From Oscillospiraceae bacterium (lineage in GTDB: Bacteria > Bacillota > Clostridia > Oscillospirales > Acutalibacteraceae), in the NCBI GenBank assembly GCA_015066225.1, contig SVOT01000002.1, positions 186,001-250,000 on the forward strand: 64,000 nt of DNA, read 5' to 3'. A program made the translations under genes and the position numbers. Below the pieces are notes generated by a model. It did not search any database and was not told the DNA's origin. It saw only the letters and a program-made list of their open reading frames with translations. This document shows positions 1 through 8,419 of the stretch, piece by piece. The first letter of the stretch is position 1; each line of letters begins with the position of its first letter.

Positions 1-200
1 ACACCGCTGTGTGAAACAACAAAGCTGATAGTTTCAATGGCGGCATTGTACCAATCTGCAGGGTTTTGCTCTGCCCAGCCGTTCTGTGGCTGAAGCATTT
101 CGTATTCGCAGCTCTTTGATGCAATTCTTTTACCTGTTTCGTCAAACAAAACTGTTTTTGTTGCAGAAGTGCCAAGGTCAACGCCGATAATGTATTTCAT
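1..200 (-). CDS. xylB: Xylulokinase (FGGY family), N-terminal part
   Basis: The 5' part of a sugar kinase that runs off the left edge of the window; only about 66 residues are present. It begins MKYIIGVDLGTSATKTVLFD, the phosphate-1 motif of the ASKHA fold (DxGTSxTK), and continues with the GWAEQNPADWY block typical of xylulokinases. Xylulokinase phosphorylates D-xylulose to xylulose 5-phosphate in the cytoplasm. The ATG at 198-200 follows a GGA-rich ribosome site. Another FGGY kinase could share this N-terminus, so the substrate is inferred from similarity only. Confidence 0.75.
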   Translation of the reverse strand, partial: MKYIIGVDLGTSATKTVLFDETGKRIASKSCEYEMLQPQNGWAEQNPADWYNAAIETISFVVSHSG

Positions 201-286
201 AAAACCATCCTTTCGTGCTTCATTTTGTATATGGGTTTATTTTACACTTAATTTTTGCGATGTACAAGAGTTTTTCAAAAAATAAG

Positions 287-423
287 TGGTGAGGTTTGTT
301 CGTAGCATAAAACGCTGAATTTTCTGTTTCTATAAAAATTGGGACTTTTACAGGCTTTGTTACCTGTAAAAGTCCCTTGATTTATATGGTTTTATGCGGT
401 CTGCGCTTTTTTACAGCCCCTTA
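287..423. repeat. Structured intergenic repeat, copy 1
   Basis: This stretch between xylB and pnp is closely similar to 60040-60177; both copies end right at the 3' end of a minus-strand gene. An outer stem is formed by GCATAAAAC and GTTTTATGC, and an inner hairpin by GGGACTTTTACAGG and CCTGTAAAAGTCCC. In copy 2 the outer stem is GCACAAAAC/GTTTTGTGC, a compensatory T-A to C-G change, so the pairing appears to be maintained. It may act as a terminator or 3'-UTR element of pnp, or be a mobile palindromic repeat. The remainder of the 201-420 gap shows nothing else clear. Confidence 0.7.
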
Positions 424-2598
424 GTTTCTTCTGTCTCTGTTGAAGTTTCTTCTGGGGCGTCTTTCTCTTTCGGGCTCGTCGTCGTTTTCGGGAACAAGAC
501 CTTCAACTTCGATAAGAGCATCTCTTCTTGAAAGATTGATTCTGCCCTGGTCATCGATTTCAGTAACCTTAACAATTACTTCGTCGCCAACGTTTACGCA
601 GTCTTCAACCTTCTCTGTTCTCTTAACGTCAAGCTTTGAGATATGAACAAGACCCTCTTTGCCGGGAGCGATTTCAACGAATGCACCGAAGGACATAAGT
701 CTTGTAACAACACCCTTGTAGATTGCACCAACCTCGGGGTCGTTTGCAATAGTGTTGATGATGTCAAGAGCACGGTGTGCATCGTCAATGTCAACTGCTG
801 TAACGAAGATTGTTCCGTCTTCTTCAACGTCAACCTTACAGTTACACTCAGCACAGATTTTCTGAATAACCTTACCCTGTTTGCCGATAACGTCGCCGAT
901 TTTCTCAACATCAATTTTTGTTGTGAGAAGCTTGGGAGCGTATTTTGAAAGCTCTTTTCTGGGCTCTGCAATAACGGGGCACATAATTTCATCGAGGATA
1001 TACATACGTGCTTTGTATGTTTTCTCGAATGCTTCCTTGATAATTTCGGGTGTAAGACCGTGAACCTTGAGGTCCATCTGGATAGCGGTGATACCGTTCT
1101 TTGTACCTGCTACCTTGAAGTCCATATCGCCGAAGAAGTCTTCAAGACCCTGAATATCAACCATTGTCATAAAACGGTCGCCTTCAGAAATAAGACCGCA
1201 GGAGATACCTGCAACGGGAGCCTTGATGGGAACACCTGCTGCCATAAGAGCAAGAGTTGAACCGCAGACTGAGCCCTGTGATGTTGAACCGTTTGAAGAA
1301 AGAACCTCAGAAACAACACGGATTGTGTAGGGGAATTCTTCCATTGAGGGGATAACGGGGAGAAGAGCTCTTTCAGCAAGAGCACCGTGACCGATTTCAC
1401 GTCTGCCGGGGCCTCTTGAGGGCTTTGTTTCACCAACAGAGTATGAGGGGAAGTTGTAGTGGTGGATATATCTCTTTTCAACGTCTTCGTCGATACCGTC
1501 GAGCATCTGAGCGTCACGTGCAGTGCCGAGAGTTGCGATTGAAAGAACCTGAGTCTGACCACGGGTAAACATACCTGAGCCGTGTACTCTTGAGAGAAGG
1601 TCAACCTGAGCGTTGAGGGGACGGATTTCGTCGATGCCTCTGCCGTCTACACGCTTGCCCTCGTCAAGGAGCCAGCGGCGAACAACAAATTTCTGGAGCT
1701 TGTAAAGGCAATCCTCGATTTTGTCTGCCTCTTCGGGATATTTCTCATCGAACTCTGCGTGAACAGCATCATAGATGGGAAGAAGTCTTTCGTCACGGAT
1801 TCTCTTGTCATCTGTGTCAAGAGCCGCTTTAACGTCGTCAATAGCAAATGCTTTGATTGCTTCGAAAAGCTCTTCAGAGGGGTCGTTTGATTCGAAGGGG
1901 ATTTTCTCTCTGCCGATTTCAGCAACAATGCCCTTGATGAATTCAACAATTTTCTTGTTTTCTTCGTGAGCAAACATAATACCGTCGAACATAACCTCGT
2001 TAGAGATTTCGTTTGCACCTGCTTCAATCATAGCAACGAGGCTGTCTGTTGAAGCAACGGTAACAGTCATTTCTGTTTTTGCTCTTTGCTCGAGAGTGGG
2101 GTTGATAACGTATTCGCCGTCAACAAGGCCGAGAGAAACGCTTGATACGGGGCCGTCCCACGGAATGTTTGAAATAGCAATAGCTGTGGAAACACCCCAG
2201 AGAGCAGCAATTTCGGGTGAACAGTCGGGGTCAACAGACATAACTGTTGCAACAACTGAAACGTCGTTTCTCATATCCTTGGGGAAGAGGGGACGAATGG
2301 GTCTGTCAATAACACGTGATGTGAGAACAGCCTTTTCGGAAGCCTTACCTTCACGGCGCTGGAATGAGCCGGGAATTCTGCCGACTGCATAGAGCTTTTC
2401 TTCAAAGTCAACTGAAAGGGGGAAGAAGTCAACGCCTTCACGGGGCTTGTCTGCCATTGTTGCGGTACAGAGAACTTCTGTTTCACCGTAGCGAACAAGG
2501 CAAGCGCCGTTTGCAAGGCCTGCCATTTTGCCGGTTTCGATAACTAATTTTCTGCCGGCAACTTCTGTTTCGAAAGTTCTGAAATCCTTGAAAAACAT
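421..2598 (-). CDS. pnp: Polyribonucleotide nucleotidyltransferase (PNPase)
   Basis: 3'-to-5' phosphorolytic exoribonuclease that degrades mRNA in the cytoplasm using phosphate. The 725 residues show the expected order: two RNase PH-like domains (about 1-230 and 325-550) separated by an all-alpha linker, then KH (about 560-620, with VIGKQGKVIQKI) and S1 (about 628-700, with GAFVEIAPGKEGLVHISKL), ending in an Arg/Asn-rich tail. Length and domain order are standard. It lies just downstream of rpsO, the classic rpsO-pnp pairing. The ATG follows GAGGTAAAATT. The leader at 2599-2701 can form an imperfect long stem that could serve post-transcriptional control. Confidence 0.98.
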   Translation of the reverse strand: MFFKDFRTFETEVAGRKLVIETGKMAGLANGACLVRYGETEVLCTATMADKPREGVDFFPLSVDFEEKLYAVGRIPGSFQRREGKASEKAVLTSRVIDRPIRPLFPKDMRNDVSVVATVMSVDPDCSPEIAALWGVSTAIAISNIPWDGPVSSVSLGLVDGEYVINPTLEQRAKTEMTVTVASTDSLVAMIEAGANEISNEVMFDGIMFAHEENKKIVEFIKGIVAEIGREKIPFESNDPSEELFEAIKAFAIDDVKAALDTDDKRIRDERLLPIYDAVHAEFDEKYPEEADKIEDCLYKLQKFVVRRWLLDEGKRVDGRGIDEIRPLNAQVDLLSRVHGSGMFTRGQTQVLSIATLGTARDAQMLDGIDEDVEKRYIHHYNFPSYSVGETKPSRGPGRREIGHGALAERALLPVIPSMEEFPYTIRVVSEVLSSNGSTSQGSVCGSTLALMAAGVPIKAPVAGISCGLISEGDRFMTMVDIQGLEDFFGDMDFKVAGTKNGITAIQMDLKVHGLTPEIIKEAFEKTYKARMYILDEIMCPVIAEPRKELSKYAPKLLTTKIDVEKIGDVIGKQGKVIQKICAECNCKVDVEEDGTIFVTAVDIDDAHRALDIINTIANDPEVGAIYKGVVTRLMSFGAFVEIAPGKEGLVHISKLDVKRTEKVEDCVNVGDEVIVKVTEIDDQGRINLSRRDALIEVEGLVPENDDEPERERRPRRNFNRDRRN

Positions 2599-2626
2599 AA
2601 TTTTACCTCAATTCTTTTTTAGATTT

Positions 2627-2701
2627 CCACCGTATGATTAGCAACAAAGAAAAACACAAAATGCTTGCGCTTTTCTTTATCGCTAACGCATACATCGGTG
2701 G
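2627..2701 (-). promoter_or_regulatory. Imperfect stem in the pnp leader
   Basis: Arms CCACCG at 2627-2632 and CGGTGG at 2696-2701, extended by ATGATTAGC and GCTAACGCAT with small mismatches, enclose an inner AAAGAAAA/CTTTTCTTT pairing. It lies 30 nt ahead of the pnp start. In enteric bacteria pnp is autoregulated through a cleaved leader stem; a similar role here is an inference only. Confidence 0.4.
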
Positions 2702-2750
2702 ATTGGATTTTTATATTTTACCCGAAAAAACGGGATAAAACCTGTTTTAA

Positions 2751-2789
2751 AAAACGGCTAACGGGACAAACGGTTTTCCGTTTGTCCCG
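2751..2789 (-). terminator. Intrinsic terminator after rpsO
   Basis: A perfect 12-bp stem, CGGGACAAACGG with a TTTT loop and CCGTTTGTCCCG, starts 10 nt after the rpsO stop. On the minus strand it is followed by a T-rich run. It probably gives partial termination between rpsO and pnp. Confidence 0.7.
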
Positions 2790-2799
2790 AAAAGAGCAA

Positions 2800-3063
2800 T
2801 TATTTACGAAGGCCAAGACGAGCAATGATTGCACGGTAGCGTTCGATGTCTGTCTTCTGAAGGTATGCAAGAAGGTTTCTTCTGTGACCAACCATTTTGA
2901 GAAGACCTCTGCGAGAGTGGTGGTCCTTCATGTTGTTTTTAAGATGTGCGTTGAGGTCGTTGATTCTCTTTGTGAGAACAGCGATCTGAACTTCGGGAGA
3001 ACCTGTGTCGCCCTCGTGTGTAGCAAATTCTTTGATGATTGCCTGTTTTTCTGCCTGTGTCAT
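2800..3063 (-). CDS. rpsO: 30S ribosomal protein S15
   Basis: Small-subunit ribosomal protein that binds 16S rRNA early in assembly. The 87 residues ([20 protein letters not shown] at the start, then [30 protein letters not shown] and [10 protein letters not shown]) match the family length and motifs fully. A longer in-frame extension to 3192 exists, but the ATG at 3061-3063 follows GAGGTG by six bases and gives the standard N-terminus, so the short start was chosen. Transcribed from the promoter at 3164-3192 and followed by a terminator and pnp. Confidence 0.98.
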   Translation of the reverse strand: MTQAEKQAIIKEFATHEGDTGSPEVQIAVLTKRINDLNAHLKNNMKDHHSRRGLLKMVGHRRNLLAYLQKTDIERYRAIIARLGLRK

Positions 3064-3163
3064 TTTTTTCACCTCATTAATATATTCCCAAATAACCCAG
3101 CAATACGGTAGGTGAATGCCGCAAAATTGGCTTACTCCATACTCCGAGTCATAAGGCTTTGAT

Positions 3164-3192
3164 ATTATATCACAAGGCTTTGTAAAATGCAA
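3164..3192 (-). promoter_or_regulatory. Sigma-A promoter of rpsO
   Basis: On the minus strand, -35 TTGCAT and -10 TATAAT are separated by exactly 17 bases. The transcript would carry a leader of about 90 nt before rpsO. Confidence 0.8.
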
Positions 3193-3209
3193 GCGAAATT
3201 TAAAAATAG

Positions 3210-4079
3210 TTACGAGGCTTTATTTTGCTTTTTTGTGCGAATTATAATAATCGTTTTAGAAGCAAAGCCTGTTAATAAATAAAATTTCAACCATTCAAAA
3301 ACGCCTGAAATTCCGCTTACAGAAACAGCAATTGCATCGGGGATATGACCGATAGAATCAACGGACACTATTTCCCATATAATAAATGATAAAGCCAACG
3401 GTACTATTTCCAAAAGAATAAATCCAATGCCTGAGGCTATATAATTCTTTTTGAATTTTTGGTTTAATTCGTACGGCTTTTTAGAAAGCTTGATGGTTGA
3501 AAAAACAAGCAAAAACATAATTGCTGCAAATTGTACCCAAGCAATAGCCAATCGCCAGTAATTCAAGCTGTATTCCCAAATTAAGGTTCTTTTTATGTCG
3601 CTCCAGGCTATACCCATTGTTGCACGGATAAAAATATCTGCAAGGGGAATAATCGCCCAAAGGCACCAAAGAGCATAATTGCTTTTGGCTTTATAAAAAA
3701 CGATACTGCAGGCAAATAATGGCAAAGCAACGAAAAGTCCGAGTATGCCGAGGTTTAAAAAGATAAAAACAAAAATTGCGACTACACCTGCGATTAAAAG
3801 ACCTTTTCCGATTTTCTTTTCTCTGTCATTTGTTTGAATCGCAGAAGCTGCTTCGGGTATTTTTTCAACTTCTGTTTCTCTTTCTTCATTTCGTATAAGC
3901 TCATCAAGAGACACGTTGAAAATTTCCGCAAGCCTAATTATTTTTTCCAAATCCGGTGTGGAGTTGCCGTTTTCCCATTTTGAAATGGATTGCCTTGAAA
4001 CGTTCAGCTCATTCGCCAAATCTCCTTGGGACAGGTTGTTTCGGGTTCGTAATTTATAAATTTTTTCGCCGATAGTCAT
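3210..4079 (-). CDS. XRE-family regulator with membrane domain
   Basis: The 289-residue protein has an N-terminal helix-turn-helix of the Cro/CI type (about residues 7-60, with [21 protein letters not shown]), a short acidic linker, and then five or six hydrophobic segments from about residue 92 to 280. This one-protein layout suggests a DNA-binding regulator tethered to the membrane, perhaps sensing a membrane or envelope signal; the target is unknown. It has its own promoter (4107-4136) and is convergent with nothing obvious; rpsO lies downstream on the same strand. The ATG follows GGGGTGACAAGCT, so the ribosome site is moderate. Confidence 0.85.
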   Translation of the reverse strand: MTIGEKIYKLRTRNNLSQGDLANELNVSRQSISKWENGNSTPDLEKIIRLAEIFNVSLDELIRNEERETEVEKIPEAASAIQTNDREKKIGKGLLIAGVVAIFVFIFLNLGILGLFVALPLFACSIVFYKAKSNYALWCLWAIIPLADIFIRATMGIAWSDIKRTLIWEYSLNYWRLAIAWVQFAAIMFLLVFSTIKLSKKPYELNQKFKKNYIASGIGFILLEIVPLALSFIIWEIVSVDSIGHIPDAIAVSVSGISGVFEWLKFYLLTGFASKTIIIIRTKKQNKAS

Positions 4080-4106
4080 AGCTTGTCACCCCTTTGTTAT
4101 GACATT

Positions 4107-4136
4107 ATTATACTATGACGGGAATCGGTTTGTCTA
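4107..4136 (-). promoter_or_regulatory. Sigma-A promoter of the XRE regulator
   Basis: TAGACA and TATAAT are separated by 18 bases on the minus strand. GTCATA occurs on both sides of the -10 box as a short direct repeat, a possible autoregulatory operator. Confidence 0.65.
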
Positions 4137-4178
4137 TCAAGAAAGCTTTAAAATTTAGCAACCAACAGTTGCAATTTC

Positions 4179-4221
4179 AAAAAATGCGGAATGCAGAGAA
4201 AAAATCCGCATTCCGCATTTT
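4179..4221 (-). terminator. Intrinsic terminator after the FGGY kinase
   Basis: A 14-bp inverted repeat (AAAATGCGGAATGC / GCATTCCGCATTTT) with a short loop is followed on the minus strand by a T run. It lies 10 nt beyond the stop of the kinase at 4232. Confidence 0.75.
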
Positions 4222-4231
4222 GAATTCCGAA

Positions 4232-5809
4232 TTACATTTCCACCGCTGCTCTTTCAACTGAAAGACCTTTTTTGTAGCTTTCCATAAACAGGTTGAAGGA
4301 TTCAACGATGTTTTCGTCTGGCTCAAGAGTTGTCATTTTCTGTGTTGCGAAAATCTTGTTGTCAAGATAATCGGGGAAGAGCTCGTTTTCTTCCTTGTTA
4401 ACAGCGAATGCCGCAAGCACCGCAATACCCCAAGCACCGCCTTCGCCTGCTGTTTCCATAACGGAAACGGGTGCGTTCATGCAAGCGGCGAGAACACTCT
4501 GACCGATAACGGGTGTTTTGAAGAATCCGCCGTGGCCGAGAATTTTATCGATTGCAACGTTTTCTTTTTCAAGAATTTCCATACCGATTTTTATTCCGCC
4601 GAATGCAGTAAATGTCTGCACTCTCATAAAGTTTGCAAGAGAAAATCTGCTGTCGGGCTCCCTTACGAAAAGGGGCTTGCCTGTTTCAAAGCCTGTGAGG
4701 AATTCACCTGAGAAATAGTTATATGAAAGAAGCTTGCCGCAGTCCTTGTCTGCCTCTGCAGATTTTTGGAAAAGTGCTGTGAACAAATCACCGAGAGAGC
4801 ACTCTGCACCCATAAGGTCAAGAACCTCTTTGAAAAGATAAGTCCATGCATTGATATCAGATGTGCAGTTATTACAATGCACCATAGCAACGGGAGCACC
4901 GTCGGGTGTTGTTACCATATCAATTTCACGGTAAAGCTTTGAAAGAAGCTTTTCGAGAACAATCATAGCAAATACGGAAGTACCTGCGCTGACATTACCT
5001 GTTTTAACTCTTACGGAGTTTGTTGCAACCATGCCTGTGCCTGCGTCGCCCTCGGGGGGGCACATGGGGATACCCGCCTTGAGGTCGCCCTCTTCGTCAA
5101 GAAGCCTTGCGCCCGCTTCTGTAAGGGTGCCCGCATTTTCGCCTGCAACAAGAACTGTGGGAAGAATGTCACGGATTTTCCAGGGGAAGCCCTTTTCTAC
5201 AACAAGAGCATCGAATTTATCAAGCATTTTTTCGCTGTAATTGTTGCCCTCCATAGGGAACATACCCGATGCTTCACCGATACCGAGAACCTTTTCACCG
5301 GTGAGAAGGGTGTGAATGTAGCCTGCGAGAGTTGTGAAATATGCAATATCCTTAACGTGCTCCTCGCCGTTTAAAATTGCCTGATAAAGGTGGGCAATGC
5401 TCCAACGGTCGGGGATGTTGAAATCAAAAGCCTCTGTGAGCCTGCTTGCGGCCTCGCCTGCAAGAGTGTTTCTCCACGTGCGGAAGGGACAAATCAATTC
5501 ACCCTCCTTGTTAAAGGGAAGATAGCCGTGCATCATACCGCTTATGCCGATTGCTTTAAGGCTTGTGAGAGTGATGCCGTATTTTTCTTTAACATCTTTT
5601 TTGAGTGAGCCGTAGCAGCCTTTAAGACCGGCGAAGAATTCTTCTTCAGCATAAGTCCAGATGCCGTTTACAAGGCTGTTTTCCCAATCGAAGGCGCCAA
5701 CAGCGAGAACGTCACCGCAATCGTCAATGAGAACACCTTTGATTCTTGTTGAGCCAAATTCAATACCGAGGATTGCTTTGCCGTCGAGAATTAATTGTTT
5801 TTTATCCAT
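4232..5809 (-). CDS. FGGY-family carbohydrate kinase
   Basis: ATP-dependent sugar kinase of 525 residues. The ASKHA fold is shown by the phosphate-1 loop [17 protein letters not shown] (about 13-29), the [15 protein letters not shown] adenosine-site block near residue 270 and the [20 protein letters not shown] segment near residue 435. It differs from the xylB at the window start and resembles the ribulokinase/xylulokinase-like group that is common in Clostridia; the sugar is not determinable from sequence. The ATG follows GGAGATATAGTT. It appears to be a single-gene unit closed by the terminator at 4179-4221. A palindromic repeat at 5842-5865 separates it from udg upstream. Confidence 0.88.
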   Translation of the reverse strand: MDKKQLILDGKAILGIEFGSTRIKGVLIDDCGDVLAVGAFDWENSLVNGIWTYAEEEFFAGLKGCYGSLKKDVKEKYGITLTSLKAIGISGMMHGYLPFNKEGELICPFRTWRNTLAGEAASRLTEAFDFNIPDRWSIAHLYQAILNGEEHVKDIAYFTTLAGYIHTLLTGEKVLGIGEASGMFPMEGNNYSEKMLDKFDALVVEKGFPWKIRDILPTVLVAGENAGTLTEAGARLLDEEGDLKAGIPMCPPEGDAGTGMVATNSVRVKTGNVSAGTSVFAMIVLEKLLSKLYREIDMVTTPDGAPVAMVHCNNCTSDINAWTYLFKEVLDLMGAECSLGDLFTALFQKSAEADKDCGKLLSYNYFSGEFLTGFETGKPLFVREPDSRFSLANFMRVQTFTAFGGIKIGMEILEKENVAIDKILGHGGFFKTPVIGQSVLAACMNAPVSVMETAGEGGAWGIAVLAAFAVNKEENELFPDYLDNKIFATQKMTTLEPDENIVESFNLFMESYKKGLSVERAAVEM

Positions 5810-5841
5810 AACTATATCTCCTTTGAGCGTTTTTATTTATC

Positions 5842-5865
5842 ACGGGACGGTCAAGACCGTCCCCT
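5842..5865. repeat. Dispersed palindromic repeat, copy 1
   Basis: A perfect hairpin, GGGACGGTC - 2 nt - GACCGTCCC, lies in the gap between udg4 and the FGGY kinase. A second copy, including identical flanking bases, lies at 51731-51753. It looks like a short REP-type intergenic repeat. Confidence 0.65.
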
Positions 5866-5869
5866 ACGT

Positions 5870-6442
5870 TTATATCTGAATGTTCAGTTCTTTGATCTTA
5901 TCTCTCAGCTTCTGAAAATCCGAGAGTGCATCGGGCTTGTTAAGCGGGTTTCTGAGAAGTGCGGCGGGGTGAAAGGTACCCATAAAAAGAATGTTGCCTT
6001 TTTGGATAAATTCGCCGTGCTGTTTCGTGACACGAAAGTCCTCGGAAATGAGCTTTTGTGCCGCAATTCTGCCTAAGCATACAATGATTTTAGGCTTAAT
6101 AAGCCTTGTCTGATTTCTCAGCCATTCAATGCAAATATCCTGCTCCTCGGGCTTGGGGTCGCGGTTTTGAGGTGGTCTGCATTTAACGATATTTGCAATA
6201 TAAATATTCTTTTTTCTGTCAAGGTCGATTACCTTTAGATATTTATCTAAAAGTTGACCGGCTTTTCCCACAAAGGGCTCGCCCTGCAAATCCTCGTTTT
6301 CACCGGGACCCTCGCCGACAAAAAGAATATCTGCATTTTCGTTTCCCACGCCAAAAACAAGATTTGTACGTGTTTCGCCTAAGGGACAGCTTTTGCAATC
6401 TGAACAGTCTCTTTTTAGTTGTTCAAAGTTTTCGTATTTCAA
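5870..6442 (-). CDS. udg: Family 4 uracil-DNA glycosylase
   Basis: Removes uracil from DNA, starting base-excision repair. The 190 residues carry the family 4/5 features: an N-terminal iron-sulfur cysteine group (CSDCKSCPLG near residue 14), the GEGPGENEDLQGEPFVGKAG active-site motif (about 43-62), cysteines near 86 and 100 that can complete a 4Fe-4S site, and the C-terminal HPAALLRNP motif near residue 157. It overlaps the upstream peptidase gene by 4 nt (start inside the previous stop), indicating an operon with pepQ-like and yqeG-like genes. Confidence 0.92.
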   Translation of the reverse strand: MKYENFEQLKRDCSDCKSCPLGETRTNLVFGVGNENADILFVGEGPGENEDLQGEPFVGKAGQLLDKYLKVIDLDRKKNIYIANIVKCRPPQNRDPKPEEQDICIEWLRNQTRLIKPKIIVCLGRIAAQKLISEDFRVTKQHGEFIQKGNILFMGTFHPAALLRNPLNKPDALSDFQKLRDKIKELNIQI

Positions 6443-7503
6443 AGGATTATCAGCTCCTTGGGGGTGTTGGTGAGGTTTTCATACCCGTTTTCGGTTATGA
6501 GCGCCATATCCTCTGTTCTTACACCGAATTTGCCGGGGATATATATGCCCGGCTCAACCGTAACAACGTTGCCGACCTCTAAAACGGCATTGCTTCTTGG
6601 TGAAAGATTGGGGAGCTCGTGGATTTCAACACCTACACCGTGACCTGTTCCGTGACCGAAGCAGTCGCCGAAGCCTGCATTTTTAATAATATCTCTTGCG
6701 GCTTTGTCAGCTTCGGAGCAAGGCAGCCCTGCTTTTAAAACGGAAAGAGCTTTTTTCTGCGCTTCCAGCACGATGTTGTATATTTCCTTTTGCTCCTTGC
6801 AGATGCTTCCCACCGCAACAGTTCGTGTCATATCACTGTGGTAGCCTTTATACACTGCACCGAAATCCATTGTGACAAAATCGCCGTTTTTAACCACGTT
6901 GTCGTCCGGTACGCCGTGGGGCATAGAGGTTTTTTTGCCTGCAACGGCAATAGTTTCGAATGATAGGGCTTCTGCCCCGTGTGAGAGCATATAAAAATCA
7001 AGCTCCAGGGCAATCTCTTTTTCTGTTACACCGGGTTTTATGAAGGTGAGAATGTGCTCGAAGGCAGCCTCTGCTATTCTTTGAGCCTGTTTTATTGCGT
7101 CAACCTCTTCGGATGTTTTAACCATTCTCAGCTCGTTTATTTTATTTTCCAGCCTTTTTGATGGGGTCACACGGCAGGGAAGAAAGGCAGTTTTGAAAAA
7201 ATCCGCCATGCTTACGGTGAGGCGTTCCCTTTCTGTGTAAGCCTTTAAAATTCCTTTTTCTTTAAGATAATCTTTTATTTCTATTGAGGCTTTTGTAACA
7301 AGCCTTGCTTTGCATAAAGCAGTTTTCTGCGCCGCCTCGATATAACGGCTGTCCATAAAAAGAACGGCATCGTTTTTTGTGACTAAAAGATAGCCGTCTG
7401 ATGACGGAAAGCCTGTGAAATATCTTCTGTTTTCGGGGGAATATATGAGAATTGCCTCGTGGGTGTTTTTGAGAAAATTCTGTAGCTTTTTAATTTTCTC
7501 CAT
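6439..7503 (-). CDS. M24-family Xaa-Pro aminopeptidase/dipeptidase
   Basis: Cytoplasmic metallopeptidase of 354 residues that cleaves peptides with proline in second position. It has a creatinase-type N-terminal domain (1-125) and the pita-bread catalytic domain. The metal ligands are visible: two Asp in MDFGAVYKGYHSDMTRTVAV, His in GHGTGHGVGVEIHE, Glu in VVTVEPGIYIPG and Glu in VRTEDMALIT. It overlaps yqeG upstream by 14 nt and udg downstream by 4 nt, so the three genes are very likely cotranscribed. Whether it acts on tripeptides (aminopeptidase P) or dipeptides (prolidase) is not clear. Confidence 0.93.
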   Translation of the reverse strand: MEKIKKLQNFLKNTHEAILIYSPENRRYFTGFPSSDGYLLVTKNDAVLFMDSRYIEAAQKTALCKARLVTKASIEIKDYLKEKGILKAYTERERLTVSMADFFKTAFLPCRVTPSKRLENKINELRMVKTSEEVDAIKQAQRIAEAAFEHILTFIKPGVTEKEIALELDFYMLSHGAEALSFETIAVAGKKTSMPHGVPDDNVVKNGDFVTMDFGAVYKGYHSDMTRTVAVGSICKEQKEIYNIVLEAQKKALSVLKAGLPCSEADKAARDIIKNAGFGDCFGHGTGHGVGVEIHELPNLSPRSNAVLEVGNVVTVEPGIYIPGKFGVRTEDMALITENGYENLTNTPKELIIL

Positions 7504-8014
7504 AATAACCGTGCTCCTTTAAAAATGCTTCTCTCAGGGGTTTTTCTTTTATTCTGTTTTTCTTATAGTGGTTTTTCCAAAACCACTTGTTTTCAACAGG
7601 GTCAACAAGAAGCGGAACGGCTCCGCAACGATTGGCAGCGGCAACATCGGTAAAAACCTGGTCGCCAACCATGCCGATTTTTGTTATATCCACATTTAGC
7701 TTTCTTGACATTCTGAGAAGCCCCAAGGGCAGAGGCTTTTTTGCAAAAGCGTGGAAACGCACGCCGAAGGTTCTCGAAAACCAAAGTGCTCTGATATGGG
7801 GCGTGTTTGTGACAATGGCAACCTTGATGCCCGCCTCCTTCAAAGCTTTTATCCACGAAATGGCACCGGGGATTGTGGAAAGTGTTGCATCCTTAACGGT
7901 TGTGTTATCTAAATCGAAAAGAATGGCTTCAAGCCCCAGTTGTTTTACAACCGCCGGGGTTATGTCGTTAACCTCACGAAACATATATTTTATTGTAGTA
8001 TCTTTTTCTTTCAT
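7490..8014 (-). CDS. yqeG: YqeG-family HAD phosphatase
   Basis: A HAD-superfamily subclass IIIA phosphatase of 174 residues. Motif I is ILFDLDNTTV (about residues 31-40; the first Asp is the nucleophile), motif II is VTNTPH near residue 70, and motif III/IV is KIGMVGDQVFTDV near 117-129. The family is conserved in Bacillota, where the gene often sits beside yqeH or aroE; here it starts an operon with the Xaa-Pro peptidase and uracil glycosylase. The physiological substrate is not known. The start codon follows a weak ribosome site. Confidence 0.9.
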   Translation of the reverse strand: MKEKDTTIKYMFREVNDITPAVVKQLGLEAILFDLDNTTVKDATLSTIPGAISWIKALKEAGIKVAIVTNTPHIRALWFSRTFGVRFHAFAKKPLPLGLLRMSRKLNVDITKIGMVGDQVFTDVAAANRCGAVPLLVDPVENKWFWKNHYKKNRIKEKPLREAFLKEHGYYGEN

Positions 8015-8071
8015 AGTATCGCCTTCAGAATATTGTCAAATTACTACATTTTCCATAATATCATAAAAAAA

Positions 8072-8114
8072 TAAAAAAGAAAAGAGATGAAACCCCTTTT
8101 TGAGGATTCATCTC
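8072..8114 (-). terminator. Intrinsic terminator after rpsU
   Basis: The inverted repeat GAGATGAA / TTCATCTC with an approximately 15-nt loop is followed on the minus strand by a T-rich run. It lies 8 nt after the rpsU stop. Confidence 0.7.
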
Positions 8115-8121
8115 TCACTTT

Positions 8122-8298
8122 TTAATAGAATTTACGTTTACGAGCAGCTTCGGATTTTTTCTTTCTCTTTACAGAGGGTTTTTCGTAATGCTCTCTTTTA
8201 CGTACTTCCTGGATAACGCCGTCTCTAGAAGTCTGTCTTTTAAATCTGCGAAGTGCGCTATCTAAAGATTCATTTTCTTTAACTTTTACCTGACTCAT
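8122..8298 (-). CDS. rpsU: 30S ribosomal protein S21
   Basis: Small basic ribosomal protein of 58 residues. The translation begins [20 protein letters not shown], continues with [20 protein letters not shown] and ends in a Lys/Arg-rich tail, a full-length match to S21. In Bacillota it binds the 30S platform near the anti-Shine-Dalgarno end of 16S rRNA. The ATG follows a GGAGGGAGGG ribosome site. It stands alone between its own consensus promoter (8358-8386) and a terminator. Confidence 0.97.
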   Translation of the reverse strand: MSQVKVKENESLDSALRRFKRQTSRDGVIQEVRKREHYEKPSVKRKKKSEAARKRKFY

Positions 8299-8357
8299 TT
8301 ATAGTTCCCTCCCTCCGCTGTTACCAACAAAGGTATAATCATCAAAATACACGATAC

Positions 8358-8386
8358 ATTATACATTGTCAACTGTGCTGTGTCAA
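8358..8386 (-). promoter_or_regulatory. Consensus sigma-A promoter of rpsU
   Basis: Exact consensus boxes TTGACA and TATAAT with 17-bp spacing on the minus strand, as expected for a strongly expressed ribosomal gene. Confidence 0.9.
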
Positions 8387-8419
8387 GGGGGAATTTATTA
8401 ATTATTTGTAAATTAGAGA

